A DNA stretch of 64,000 nt from an uncultured Alistipes sp. GTDB taxonomy: Bacteria > Bacteroidota > Bacteroidia > Bacteroidales > Rikenellaceae. Positions 35,141-43,665 of this stretch are shown one piece after another. The stretch covers positions 397,501 to 461,500 of the forward strand of contig NZ_OZ007039.1 in NCBI RefSeq assembly GCF_963931675.1, in the 5' to 3' direction. Both the position numbers and the translations under genes were made by a program. The stretch's first letter is position 1. Every line of letters begins with the position of its first letter. The notes under the pieces were generated by a model. It saw only the letters and a list, made by a program, of their open reading frames with translations. It did no database searches and had not been told where the DNA came from.

Positions 35141-35785
35141 CTATCGCTGGCTCTCTTCAATCAGAGAGTTGCGCAGCAGATCCAGAAACCGTGTCAGCCG
35201 CAATTTGCGGTTGATGACCCCACGGCGGCACTGAATAGGATTGTTGATGCGGACGTTGAACATCCACGAGAACAACTCGACCAACTGTTCCACATTGGCA
35301 CGGGTACCGTCGATACGCCGTCCCACGCCGGCAGTATGCAACGCCGTAATCAGCTCCATGAGATCCGTCGGCGTGAACGGCTCGGCCAGATAGAGCGTCG
35401 AGCAGGGTTTGTCGCTCTGCGGCAACCGGTCCGTGACCGCAGGATGCTCGATACGCAGGTAGACCATCCGTATCTCGAAGTCCAGATGCGCGACGGCACC
35501 TTCCCAAAGCGCAACAAGCGCCGCCGGACGCCGTTCCTCACAGGCACACAGCCGCACGAGCCGGTTCCGGGCACGGGACAAGGCGTGTAGCATGTCGAGC
35601 GGCGTACAATGCTCCGATGCAACGAAACGTTGCACACTTCCTATAAAACGCGCATAGGACGCTTCCAAGCGTTTAAAATCGCATGGTTCGGCACCGTCCT
35701 CCAGCGACGTGCAAAGCTGTTTCACAAAACGACTCTTTTCCAAAAGGCGCAGATTATGCGATATATTCTTTTTATCGGGTTTCAT
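35141..35785 (-). CDS. RteC-like regulatory protein
   Basis: A 214-residue protein resembling RteC, the regulator of excision in Bacteroides conjugative transposons. The support is the C-terminal pattern TDLMELITALHTAGV, VEQLVELFSWMFNVRI, and NRKLRLTRFLDLLRNSLIEE. The N-terminal part (KPDKKNISHNLRLLEKSRFV) matches less well. It stands alone, next to a broken integrase, so it is probably left over from a decayed integrative element. It is intact in length for the shorter members of the group and may still be expressed. Confidence 0.6.
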   Translation of the reverse strand: MKPDKKNISHNLRLLEKSRFVKQLCTSLEDGAEPCDFKRLEASYARFIGSVQRFVASEHCTPLDMLHALSRARNRLVRLCACEERRPAALVALWEGAVAHLDFEIRMVYLRIEHPAVTDRLPQSDKPCSTLYLAEPFTPTDLMELITALHTAGVGRRIDGTRANVEQLVELFSWMFNVRINNPIQCRRGVINRKLRLTRFLDLLRNSLIEESQR

Positions 35786-35889
35786 TTTTCAAGATTTTTT
35801 TTGTTTTCTGTTTCTGACTTACAATTCCGTGTGGGCAAAGTCGCAGGGCAGCCCCCGTGAACGGAAGGCGGCGTCACGACAGAAAACAT

Positions 35890-35920
35890 CGAACCCCGGA
35901 GTTCGAAACTCCGGGGTTCG
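35890..35920 (-). terminator. perfect 14-bp hairpin
   Basis: CGAACCCCGGAGTT (35890-35903), loop CGA, AACTCCGGGGTTCG (35907-35920). On the minus strand it is followed by ATGTTTTC. It lies 80 bases downstream of the barrel remnant on that strand and probably ended its transcript. Confidence 0.65.
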
Positions 35921-36000
35921 ATAACGGGCGGGCAAACCAACGCTCAATATTATTTCATATTAAGGGCAATACAGACAGTACATTCTACACGAGGGAGGAT

Positions 36001-36290
36001 TCAGAACACGGCGCAGGCTTCGAGCGAGATGGTTGCCAGATGCAGACGCCTACCGGCGCCTGCGACGGCAAGAGGAGCCATACCATAGTCCAGCGACAAG
36101 CGCACCCCGAAATTACGGGTAGCCAGAAACGTCGAGCCAAGACCCGCACCAAGGGCAAAGCCCTCACGCCATCCTGCCGGGAGGGTCCCCGCGGCTTCGT
36201 TGCGCTGGAAGCCACTGCCGCCCAGCAGGCGTCCTCCGAGAAGCCAGCGCGCCGAAAAAGGCCACGAACCCGCAACGGGCGTGGGATTGA
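36001..36290 (-). pseudogene. C-terminal outer-membrane barrel of a PAP2-type protein
   Basis: The minus strand reads SARWLLGGRLLGGSGF, GFALGAGLGSTFLATRNFGV and RLSLDYGMAPLAVAGA, ending in Phe. It aligns along its whole length with the last ~85 residues of the PAP2 phosphatase at 7646-8851 (SSRFLIGGKLLGG, GSGVSLTFRATRHYGM, KLFLDYNLMPSH). The phosphatase part is missing; the fragment starts where repeat copy B begins. GC content is higher than in the gene at 7646, so it is a paralogue from the high-GC chromosome rather than a recent copy. Confidence 0.7.
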
Positions 36291-36394
36291 AGAGATGTAA
36301 CAACTTGATTTATAAAGTTGTTACATCTTTGTATGGGAGAATAGATAACGAGATGGCAACGGTTTATTTTCAGCCTATTGCGCTCAAATACCGC
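36281..36394 (+). repeat. 114-bp element with hairpin, copy B
   Basis: GTGGGATTGAAGAGATGTAA, a 13-bp hairpin (36294-36306 with 36315-36327), CTTTGTATGG, then ATGGCAACGGTTTATTTTC. Compared with copy A, the stem has a G-C pair changed to A-T and a T-G pair changed to T-A, so pairing is kept. The frame after ATG 36353 reads MATVYFQPIALKYRCELAG and then loses resemblance to a known protein. Confidence 0.7.
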
Positions 36395-36432
36395 TGCGAA
36401 CTTGCAGGTGTTGCAATCATAGAGATCGTTCA

Positions 36433-36735
36433 GTGTTGTACAACTCGACCAATGTCCATAAGCTACACACAGAAAATAGGGAAACCATATTCCACCGTGC
36501 ATTTCAGTCGCAAATTATCCCGAAGGACAACTTCCAGCAGCTACAGATCCTCAGTTGGCAAAAGACGACTGGCTCGACTTCTTATGAACTGGCTCCCAAA
36601 ACCACTACCATAATAGCAAAAGGCGAGAAAAAGCAGTTGCTCAAATTGAAATCTCAAGTCGTAATACAAACGGGTAGTGTTTCAAAAAGTGTGTCTGTGC
36701 AGGCGCCTTCAGATTCTTCAGATATGCAAATATAG
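36433..36735 (+). other. unrecognised open frame cut by IS256-type insertion
   Basis: A TTG-started frame of 100 codons (AFQSQIIPKDNFQQLQILSW, then KTTTIIAKGEKKQLLKLKSQ). Its last ~20 codons lie inside the left end of the insertion sequence, so whatever it was, it is truncated. No family recognised. Confidence 0.25.
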
Positions 36736-36750
36736 CGATTCTTGATTTAG

Positions 36751-36774
36751 AACAACACGCCGCGGCGTGTTGTT
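36751..36774. terminator. 24-base perfect palindrome downstream of transposase
   Basis: AACAACACGCCG and its exact reverse complement, with no loop, 22 bases after the transposase stop. It probably ends transcription in or out of the element; ATATTTTTG follows on the plus strand. Confidence 0.6.
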
Positions 36775-36795
36775 CATATTTTTGTGTTATAGTCT

Positions 36796-37959
36796 TCACT
36801 CGGGGAATAATTCCCGATCCAGGTCGATCCGCGGCACCGGCCTCAGGTAGGATTTCTTATCCATGGCCGTTTTACCCATCAGCAGCAGTACCGACTCCTC
36901 GCTGGGCATAGCTCCCCGCATGCGTGTAACCCGTCGAAAATCCTTCTGCAGACGCTCGATCCAGTTCGTCGTGTAGATCATCGACTGAATCCTTGCCTCG
37001 TAATTCAGATAGGTGAAGTAGGCTTTGTAGGCTGGGTCTTCGCCCCGTCGTCGAAAACTGCGATAATCCTGACCCCATTTCTCACAGAGCGCCTGCCATT
37101 GTTCCCAGGCTCTCTCCACCGTATAGCTGCGATCCCCCGTACGGAAGACCTGTCGCAGATCCTCGGCCAGCTCTCCCTTGTCGCCGTTGCGCACGCAGCT
37201 CAGCAGATTGCGTTTCAGGTGCGTCGTACAGCGTTGCAGCGGGGTTCCGGGAAAGATCGCACTGATGACATCCTCCAGACCCTTCAGCCCGTCGGCACAC
37301 ACCAGGCCGATCTTCCGAACGCCTCGTTCATGCAGTTCTGCGAGCATCTCGCCCCAGCCCAGGGCGCTCTCCGTGGGCTTGTTGAAGATCCCCAGCACTT
37401 CACGCCGCTTGTCTTCACGCACAGCTAGCACCACATAGAAAGCTTCTGTTTCTACGCTCCGCTTGCGGTGGATCTTCATGTGTACGCAATCGATGAAGAC
37501 GATGGGGTAATAAGCCTCCAGAGAGCGCGTGAGCCATTGCGAGACATCTTCTCGGAGGTAGTCCAGCATCCGCGAAATGCTCGCCTTGCTGTAGTGCTCG
37601 CCATAGATATCCTGGAATACCTCGCCAACCTGTTCCTGCGTAAGACCTTTCGTATACAGCGTTCCGGCAAGGCGTTCGCATTCATCCTCCTGATGGCGCA
37701 GGATCGCCAGAATCCGGGGATGAAAATTCCCGTAGCGATCTCGAGGTATCCGGAACGTCAGCGTACGGCCATGACCGTAACTATGCCCCGGACGGAAACC
37801 GTTGCATTTATTTCCTGATGCGGAGTTTTCCCGGAGATATTCCCGGCGTTCCGAGACCATCATACTCTCCAATAAGATCTCCAACAGATCCTGAAGACCA
37901 TTTTCTCGCTCCGAATGTTTGCATATTAATTCGGAAAGTTGTTCCTTTGTCAACACCAT
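36796..37959 (-). CDS. IS256-family (mutator-type) transposase
   Basis: A 387-residue DDE transposase. The first catalytic Asp is in YPIVFIDCVHMKIHR, the second in KIGLVCADGLKGLEDVI followed by the conserved C-x2-H (LQRCTTHLKRNLLS), and the Glu is in TTNWIERLQKDFRRVTR. Length and order are normal for the family. The gene looks intact, so the element may be active. It is GC-rich compared with the PUL next to it. Confidence 0.93.
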   Translation of the reverse strand: MVLTKEQLSELICKHSERENGLQDLLEILLESMMVSERREYLRENSASGNKCNGFRPGHSYGHGRTLTFRIPRDRYGNFHPRILAILRHQEDECERLAGTLYTKGLTQEQVGEVFQDIYGEHYSKASISRMLDYLREDVSQWLTRSLEAYYPIVFIDCVHMKIHRKRSVETEAFYVVLAVREDKRREVLGIFNKPTESALGWGEMLAELHERGVRKIGLVCADGLKGLEDVISAIFPGTPLQRCTTHLKRNLLSCVRNGDKGELAEDLRQVFRTGDRSYTVERAWEQWQALCEKWGQDYRSFRRRGEDPAYKAYFTYLNYEARIQSMIYTTNWIERLQKDFRRVTRMRGAMPSEESVLLLMGKTAMDKKSYLRPVPRIDLDRELFPE

Positions 37960-38250
37960 AAGTCTACTCCTTTTTTAGTTTTTTGTTGGTTCCCTAGACA
38001 AATCTAAAAAATCTGTAGACTTTTTTATTTACCCTCCACCAGACACACTCTTTGAAATAGTATCTACAAACGAAACAGTTTCATGAAGTGACGTTGGGCA
38101 CATTATCGTATTATAGACAATGCCGATTTTACACGCGCCTCTTGTATGGTTCGCTTCATTCCAACCATCTTAATATCGCCGTGATTCGGAAATAGTGTAT
38201 GGCTGCGATCATGTGATAAGTCAAGAAGCCATGCTATATACAGAATTAAT

Positions 38251-39270
38251 TCAGGGCTTTTGGAGCGGATAGACATAAACTATCATCCGTTGGCTAGAGT
38301 CAATTCTTTGTGTGGGAACACACTGCATCGGAACACCTATTTCGAGGAGATGGAGAATATCATGAATGCTTTCGCCGCTGAATGTAGCATGATAGCGCGT
38401 TTCGGCAAGAGATGAATCCTGAATGACGAAATCTACAGGATATATTTGCGACAGACGCGCAAGCACAGCGTCAAGACGGTCGTTGTTGAACATCAGTTTA
38501 CCGTCCTTCCAAGAGTATTTTCTTTTATTTTCGGGGTCCTGCGATAATTCCGCGGAATTACCTCTAATACATAGACGCTCTCCGGGTGATATGACGAAAT
38601 GCCTATTGGCACCGACATTGACATCAACGTGCCCTTCAACCAGAGTGACGTCAACCGAAGACTTTTCGTAAGCATTGACATTAAATGCAGTACCAGTGGC
38701 TATTATGTCAATGTCGCCGGTACATACGATGAATGGATGCTTTTTGTCGGCTTTGACCTCGAAATAACCTTCGCCCTGAAGAACGACACGCCGTTGGTTC
38801 TCGTCGAACACAGCCGGATATTCGAGCGAACTGTTTGCGTTGAGCCATATGTGTGAACTATCGGGCAACTGAGTCTGCAACAGCCCCCCGAACGGTGTCG
38901 ATAAACTCAACATAGGGATACTACCGCCTTCCGAAGGCGTGCGTAATAGCAGGTAGGCTACTGCCACGGATAAGATAGGTACCATTGCCGCAGCAATACG
39001 CAACACAGACAAGCGTCTGGGAAAACCTTTACTCATCTTTCGGTGGAGATACGACAACGCCTTCTCGGTGTTGATGCTGTCAGGAGCAAATGGAGGATCC
39101 AACACTTCATGCAGGGCGCGTTTCTGTTCGAAAATGCGCCGATTGTCAGGCGATGCTGCCAACCACTCTTTGAGCAGAGAAGACTCACGCTGGTCGGCGG
39201 TACCTTTCAGAACGTTTTCGATTATGTGGTCTATCTCAGGAGATAGCTCGGTGTATGTATTCATATCCAT
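38251..39270 (-). CDS. FecR-family anti-sigma factor
   Basis: A 339-residue inner-membrane regulator. An N-terminal cytoplasmic anti-sigma region (ADQRESSLLKEWLAASPDNR) is followed by one membrane helix (about residues 88-108), the FecR domain (STPFGGLLQTQLPDSSHIWLN, then GEGYFEVKADKKHPFIV) and a DUF4974-type C-terminal STN-like domain. It would hold its ECF sigma factor until a signal from an STN-bearing SusC transporter arrives. It starts 1 base after the sigma gene ends. It is the last gene of the PUL on this strand. Confidence 0.92.
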   Translation of the reverse strand: MDMNTYTELSPEIDHIIENVLKGTADQRESSLLKEWLAASPDNRRIFEQKRALHEVLDPPFAPDSINTEKALSYLHRKMSKGFPRRLSVLRIAAAMVPILSVAVAYLLLRTPSEGGSIPMLSLSTPFGGLLQTQLPDSSHIWLNANSSLEYPAVFDENQRRVVLQGEGYFEVKADKKHPFIVCTGDIDIIATGTAFNVNAYEKSSVDVTLVEGHVDVNVGANRHFVISPGERLCIRGNSAELSQDPENKRKYSWKDGKLMFNNDRLDAVLARLSQIYPVDFVIQDSSLAETRYHATFSGESIHDILHLLEIGVPMQCVPTQRIDSSQRMIVYVYPLQKP

Positions 39271-39271
39271 A

Positions 39272-39865
39272 TCAGTTCAGGAATAGAAATAATAAAACAA
39301 TCAACCAATAGCGGTTAAGTATTTTTCGGAAATGGTTTTTAGTCCGTGCAATGCGGTCTTCGACTGTACGCACCGAAATACCCAATGCAATGGCAATTTC
39401 GATGTATTTCATGCCCTGATGGTGGCTCATGTACCATGTTTCAAACTCATTTTTGCCCAAAGTTGCTTCGGCAAAGGATATGAGCCTTACAAGGTCGCTG
39501 TAGAACAATGGTCTCGAAGTGTTATTATCGTCTATAAGATACGGTAACATTGAGAGGTACTCCGAACTGTAGCGTTGAACTATGGCCTGATGATGCAATT
39601 TGTTGAGGCATGCGTTCTGAACGCTTCTAAGTAACCAAGATTTGAGGTTCAAGACTTCCGGCATTATCGCGCGTTTCTCCCATAGTGTGAGAAAAACCGT
39701 TTGTGCGATGTCTTCGCAGTCTTCACGTCGTCCCAAAAACCGGCCGCAGAACATCACGATATCAACATAATATCTTCGAAAAATACAATCGAAAGCCCGG
39801 CGGTCGCCTTCGCATACCGCCGACAGCAGAAACTTATCTTCATTATCGTAATTATCTCGGCCCAT
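39272..39865 (-). CDS. ECF-type RNA polymerase sigma factor
   Basis: A 197-residue sigma-70 family protein of the Bacteroidetes ECF group linked to SusCD loci. Region 2 is visible (FDCIFRRYYVDIVMFCGRFL, DCEDIAQTVFLTLWEKR), and region 4 has YIEIAIALGISVRTVEDRIA. The ATG at 39865 (MGRDNY) is preferred, but a GTG at 39889 is in frame. It pairs with the FecR gene downstream. Unusually it lies after the enzyme genes, not in front of susC. Confidence 0.9.
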   Translation of the reverse strand: MGRDNYDNEDKFLLSAVCEGDRRAFDCIFRRYYVDIVMFCGRFLGRREDCEDIAQTVFLTLWEKRAIMPEVLNLKSWLLRSVQNACLNKLHHQAIVQRYSSEYLSMLPYLIDDNNTSRPLFYSDLVRLISFAEATLGKNEFETWYMSHHQGMKYIEIAIALGISVRTVEDRIARTKNHFRKILNRYWLIVLLFLFLN

Positions 39866-39916
39866 TATACGATTTTTGCTTTGTGTCACTTTAGTGGGGT
39901 GATGGATGCATGTGGG

Positions 39917-41881
39917 TTATTCTTTACTAATTTTTGCTGCGAAACCTCCACCGGGAGCAAGGTGAATAGTCTTTACAAATCCGACTGGCTCTTTTTCGCG
40001 TCTGTAATCGGTGGCGTCACGATGAGCGTTGCGACCGTCAACATACCAGTCGCCAACATAATCACCGTCAGGCAGGAATGAAAGGTCGATTGTAATGTCT
40101 CGCGCTGTCCAATTGGTGATTCCGCCAATATACCAGTCGTTACCTTTGCGGCGCGCCGTTACACAGTATTCGCCCATTTTTCCGTCGAGTACTATCGTTT
40201 GATCCCACACTGTGGGAATGTCGGCTATATAGTTAGTACACTCTTGTTCGCTCTCATAGTTTGTAGGCGAATCGCAAAGCATGTTCAAAGGAGAGTCAAG
40301 CACGGCATAAAGAGCGAGTTGGTGGCAGCGCGTGCCCTGACTCATAGGTTGAGAGTTGCAGGGACGGTAAGTCTCGCGGGTACCGTTGAGCATAGCCCCC
40401 TGAGTATAGTCCATAGGGCCGCCAGCTTGGCGTATGAACGGAATGAAGGTATCATAGCGAACTTGGTCAAGGCTGATATCGTAGCCTTTGAGACGTTCGA
40501 GTCCGTTAACGCCTTCTGTGTTGAGTACGTTGGGCCATTTGCGGTTTATTCCGGCCGGCATATGAAAGCCGTGCAGGTCGAGCACCAAGTGATATCGAGC
40601 TGCCGTTTCGGCAGCCTTGTCGATAAACTTTTCCAGTTTTTGGTCGTTGCGGTCGAAGAAGTCGACTTTAAAGCCTTTAATACCCATGTTGGAGTAATGC
40701 CGGCACACTGCTTCGAGGTCTTTCTCGAAGGGCGCGTAACCTGCCCACAATATGATACCCACTTCTTTGTCTGCGGCATATTTTACTAAGTCTGGCAAAT
40801 CAATTTGTGGCGCTACGCTGAATAGGTCGCCACATCCGGATACGCTCCAGCCGTCATCCATGATTATGTATTCTATGCCGTTTTTGGCGGCAAAGTCAAT
40901 GTAATATCTGTAGGTATCCTGATTAATGCCGGCCTCGAAGTCGACGCCTTTGATATTCCAGTTATTCCACCAGTCCCACGCGACTTTGCCGGGTTTGATC
41001 CACGAAATATCCTCGATACGACAGGAAGCAGCAAGTTGGTAGGTAAGCTGGCTTTGCGCAAGGTCTTTGTCTTGGTCGCCAATGATTGCGATACGCCAAG
41101 GCAATGTGCAAGCGCCGTTGAGACGTGCAATGTATCCTTCACGTTCGTCAACAATCTTCTGAATGTTTAGATATCCGCCTAGACTCTCCTTTTTCGGATA
41201 ACGCGGCAGCACGCCTTTAAGCGTCGTTTTCTCATCGCTCAGAAGAAAAAGGCCGGGGTAACAACTGAGGTCGCTTTCTGTCAAGAGCACCTTGACATCG
41301 TGGGCTGGCTCTATGGCCAGTGGCAGAAACGCCATGCGTTCAGGGTCGAGCTTGGAGAGCGGAACTTGCACGTATTCATTTTCGAATGAATTAAAGAACT
41401 GGGATTCTAAATCGTTGCAACGGTCTTCGCGGATATATCCTACTGTTGCCAAAGCATCGGAGTCGAAAGAGTACAACACTTTTTCGTCGACAACGTTGAC
41501 GGGATTTTCGCCTGTATATATCCAACGGTATGCTACTCCGTCGATGTAGGCGCGGAACTCAATTTTCCAATTTTTGTCCGTATTGAAAGTGAGTTGATTG
41601 TACTTGTCTGCAATGAATGAATTGCGGTAGAAGGGCGACTGCAATGTGGCGTCGCCGCTTTTCGCTTCGGGTGATCTGGCGATGCCCATGTTTCTCCCGT
41701 TTTCGAGCCGAAGGGCGGCAGAGCCCGTAAACACATCTTTACCGTTGAAAGTAACAACATAGTCGAGATTCTCGCTGATGGTAGCTTTGATGGCACCGTC
41801 GGGCGAAACGAGTGTGTGGTCGCGAGATGTGGCTGGCAGAAATATAGCCGAAAACAGCAGCAAAAAGATTACTTTTTTCAT
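39917..41881 (-). CDS. GH97 family glycoside hydrolase, retaining subtype
   Basis: A 654-residue secreted enzyme (signal peptide MKKVIFLLLFSAIFLPATS). The N-terminal beta-supersandwich is followed by a TIM barrel (WDWWNNWNIKGVDFEAGINQ, then YIIMDDGWS) and a C-terminal beta domain. The stretch GFKVDFFDRND has an Asp where retaining GH97 alpha-galactosidases have their nucleophile; the inverting SusB type uses Glu residues instead. The predicted activity is therefore alpha-galactosidase rather than alpha-glucosidase. It is part of the PUL read from susC. Confidence 0.9.
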   Translation of the reverse strand: MKKVIFLLLFSAIFLPATSRDHTLVSPDGAIKATISENLDYVVTFNGKDVFTGSAALRLENGRNMGIARSPEAKSGDATLQSPFYRNSFIADKYNQLTFNTDKNWKIEFRAYIDGVAYRWIYTGENPVNVVDEKVLYSFDSDALATVGYIREDRCNDLESQFFNSFENEYVQVPLSKLDPERMAFLPLAIEPAHDVKVLLTESDLSCYPGLFLLSDEKTTLKGVLPRYPKKESLGGYLNIQKIVDEREGYIARLNGACTLPWRIAIIGDQDKDLAQSQLTYQLAASCRIEDISWIKPGKVAWDWWNNWNIKGVDFEAGINQDTYRYYIDFAAKNGIEYIIMDDGWSVSGCGDLFSVAPQIDLPDLVKYAADKEVGIILWAGYAPFEKDLEAVCRHYSNMGIKGFKVDFFDRNDQKLEKFIDKAAETAARYHLVLDLHGFHMPAGINRKWPNVLNTEGVNGLERLKGYDISLDQVRYDTFIPFIRQAGGPMDYTQGAMLNGTRETYRPCNSQPMSQGTRCHQLALYAVLDSPLNMLCDSPTNYESEQECTNYIADIPTVWDQTIVLDGKMGEYCVTARRKGNDWYIGGITNWTARDITIDLSFLPDGDYVGDWYVDGRNAHRDATDYRREKEPVGFVKTIHLAPGGGFAAKISKE

Positions 41882-41915
41882 TCGTGGTATATTGACTAAG
41901 TAAAGTTATAAATAT

Positions 41916-43664
41916 TTAACGGGAAAGTAAAGAAATTGCAACTGACAAATCGTTGACAATCGTTGCGGAGGACACAGCGGCACTCATACCCACACTGCGA
42001 ATCGGGCCAAGGGCGTTTTCGAGTCTCTGAATACCTTGGATATCGCCGTCAGCGGTCATGAATTCGCGCAGCAGGCGTATTTTCTCGCTGAGTTGTATTC
42101 CCTCGACAAGGCGTTCGTAGCGTACCGACGAGCGGCCGTCGGGATAGATGAAGAAGGTGTCGCCAGGGCCAAACATACGCCAGCGAGTGTCGGTCATTGG
42201 CTTATCATTCCAATTTTGGAACGACCAATGCAAATATCCGTCATAGCCTACTGCGGTTGAGTAAACAGGAAGGAAGGAGCTGTCGGCAGGATCGTTGTTG
42301 CTGAACTGCCCTGGTGCGGGATCTGCACAACAGGTGTATCTCATGCTTACCATGCCTTTGTTGCGCCGGCGTTGCAATTCTTCTTCACTGAAATAGCTGT
42401 TGCGTCCGAGTGAGTAAATTGCGAGTGCGTCGACGAGTTCTGGGTGATAGCTCCCTGCAAGCCCCATTTTGAAGCCGGGCACGGCTTTATTGGCAACGGC
42501 GAGGGCGTCCAACATTTGATCGAGACCACGTTCATCCATGAAGATATATGATTTTTCAAACCAGCCTTTTTCGCGCAAATGCATGGCAAGTGATTGGAGT
42601 GTTGCCGTCCATAACTCTTTATACTCGGACGACGATGTAGGAGCGTCAAGGAAACGATACTCACCCGAAACACTGTCGAGATAGCGAAATTTCATCTCCC
42701 AAGGTACCATAGTGAAGCAATCTATAGCCTTATCTATGCCTTGCCCGGCCATAAACTCCACATATCTGTCGAAGATGGTATAGTCAAAGCTCCACGTTCC
42801 ATCGGATTCGCGCACGGTCTCGACCATAGGCTCGAATTTATCATTGCTTTGTTCGCCCCACGGTTCGTAGAACAGCACGGTGGTGACCGCCTTTTGCCCT
42901 GCACGCGCCATGTATTCGGCATATGGTTTAAGAAGTTCAAGGTGTTTGTCGCTCCATGCCGGCACGTCGTAATAGCGCGATACGGCATATGGCTGTTGCC
43001 ACAGGTCGAGATAGAAAGCATAGTCTTTCGGCTCGGGTAGAGTACTACCGAGTACATCAATGCCGAGCCTGATTTCAGTCAAGGTCTTGTCGCTGCCGGC
43101 CTGAAGGAGCGAGAGGGTTGCATTATAACGTCCCGGCGCTATGTCGCGGGGCACTTCTACTGTACACCATACGGGTCGCACGCTGTTAGGCGGCATTGAA
43201 ACAGTGGTATTGGGAAGATCTATCATGTCGGCTATCGTGTATGCCGGAATGGTATCGACATCGAAATAACCGCATGCCCGCACATCGTTTGTCCATACAT
43301 AGCGCATGAGCATGGCATTTGAGCCAGTCAACGTTATCTTTTTGCCATCGTTGTCGGTAAATTCCGACAATTCGACCCTGACTGGACCCATTGCCTTACG
43401 GCTTACTACAAGTGCCTCGATTCCTATGCGTTCTCCTCGCCAAGCTGTGATAATAGTGTCTGTGCAGAGACCTGACGGAGGTGTCGCAAATTGACGGTAG
43501 TGCTGGTCTTTCGACACCCAAGAGAACGTGAGTGCTTTGCCGCGTTTTTGCCAGCCCGACTTATCGACCGTCGATGTATCTACGGGCTCTGGATTGTTCG
43601 GCGAGATCATGGTTTGGACTGTTACCGCAATCATTGCGGCCGTTGTCAGCAGAAGTTTCAACAT
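41916..43664 (-). CDS. DUF4091 / GH123-like glycoside hydrolase
   Basis: A 582-residue protein with an N-terminal beta-sandwich (residues about 40-220) and a TIM-like domain of DUF4091 type (LWQQPYAVSRYYDVPAWSDK, then TVLFYEPWGEQ). The adjacent acidic pair in YIFMDERGLD is where GH123 beta-N-acetylgalactosaminidases have their catalytic Asp-Glu. The end has the GYDGYLHWSFQNWND and GDTFFIYPDGRSSVR segments of the family. The N-terminus is hydrophobic (MLKLLLTTAAMIAVTV), so it is probably exported. GH123 activity is plausible but not certain. Confidence 0.75.
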   Translation of the reverse strand: MLKLLLTTAAMIAVTVQTMISPNNPEPVDTSTVDKSGWQKRGKALTFSWVSKDQHYRQFATPPSGLCTDTIITAWRGERIGIEALVVSRKAMGPVRVELSEFTDNDGKKITLTGSNAMLMRYVWTNDVRACGYFDVDTIPAYTIADMIDLPNTTVSMPPNSVRPVWCTVEVPRDIAPGRYNATLSLLQAGSDKTLTEIRLGIDVLGSTLPEPKDYAFYLDLWQQPYAVSRYYDVPAWSDKHLELLKPYAEYMARAGQKAVTTVLFYEPWGEQSNDKFEPMVETVRESDGTWSFDYTIFDRYVEFMAGQGIDKAIDCFTMVPWEMKFRYLDSVSGEYRFLDAPTSSSEYKELWTATLQSLAMHLREKGWFEKSYIFMDERGLDQMLDALAVANKAVPGFKMGLAGSYHPELVDALAIYSLGRNSYFSEEELQRRRNKGMVSMRYTCCADPAPGQFSNNDPADSSFLPVYSTAVGYDGYLHWSFQNWNDKPMTDTRWRMFGPGDTFFIYPDGRSSVRYERLVEGIQLSEKIRLLREFMTADGDIQGIQRLENALGPIRSVGMSAAVSSATIVNDLSVAISLLSR

Positions 43665-43665
43665 A

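Larger units (their letters stand above)
36674..38063 (-). mobile_element. IS256-family insertion sequence
   Basis: A complete element of about 1.39 kb with one transposase gene. The terminal inverted repeats share TTTCAAAAAGTGTGTCTG (left, 36680-36697) and, inverted, TTTCAAAGAGTGTGTCTG (right, 38057-38040), 17 of 18 bases. Weaker matches extend a further 6 bases outward, so the exact ends are uncertain by a few bases. I could not identify a target-site duplication. Confidence 0.8.
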
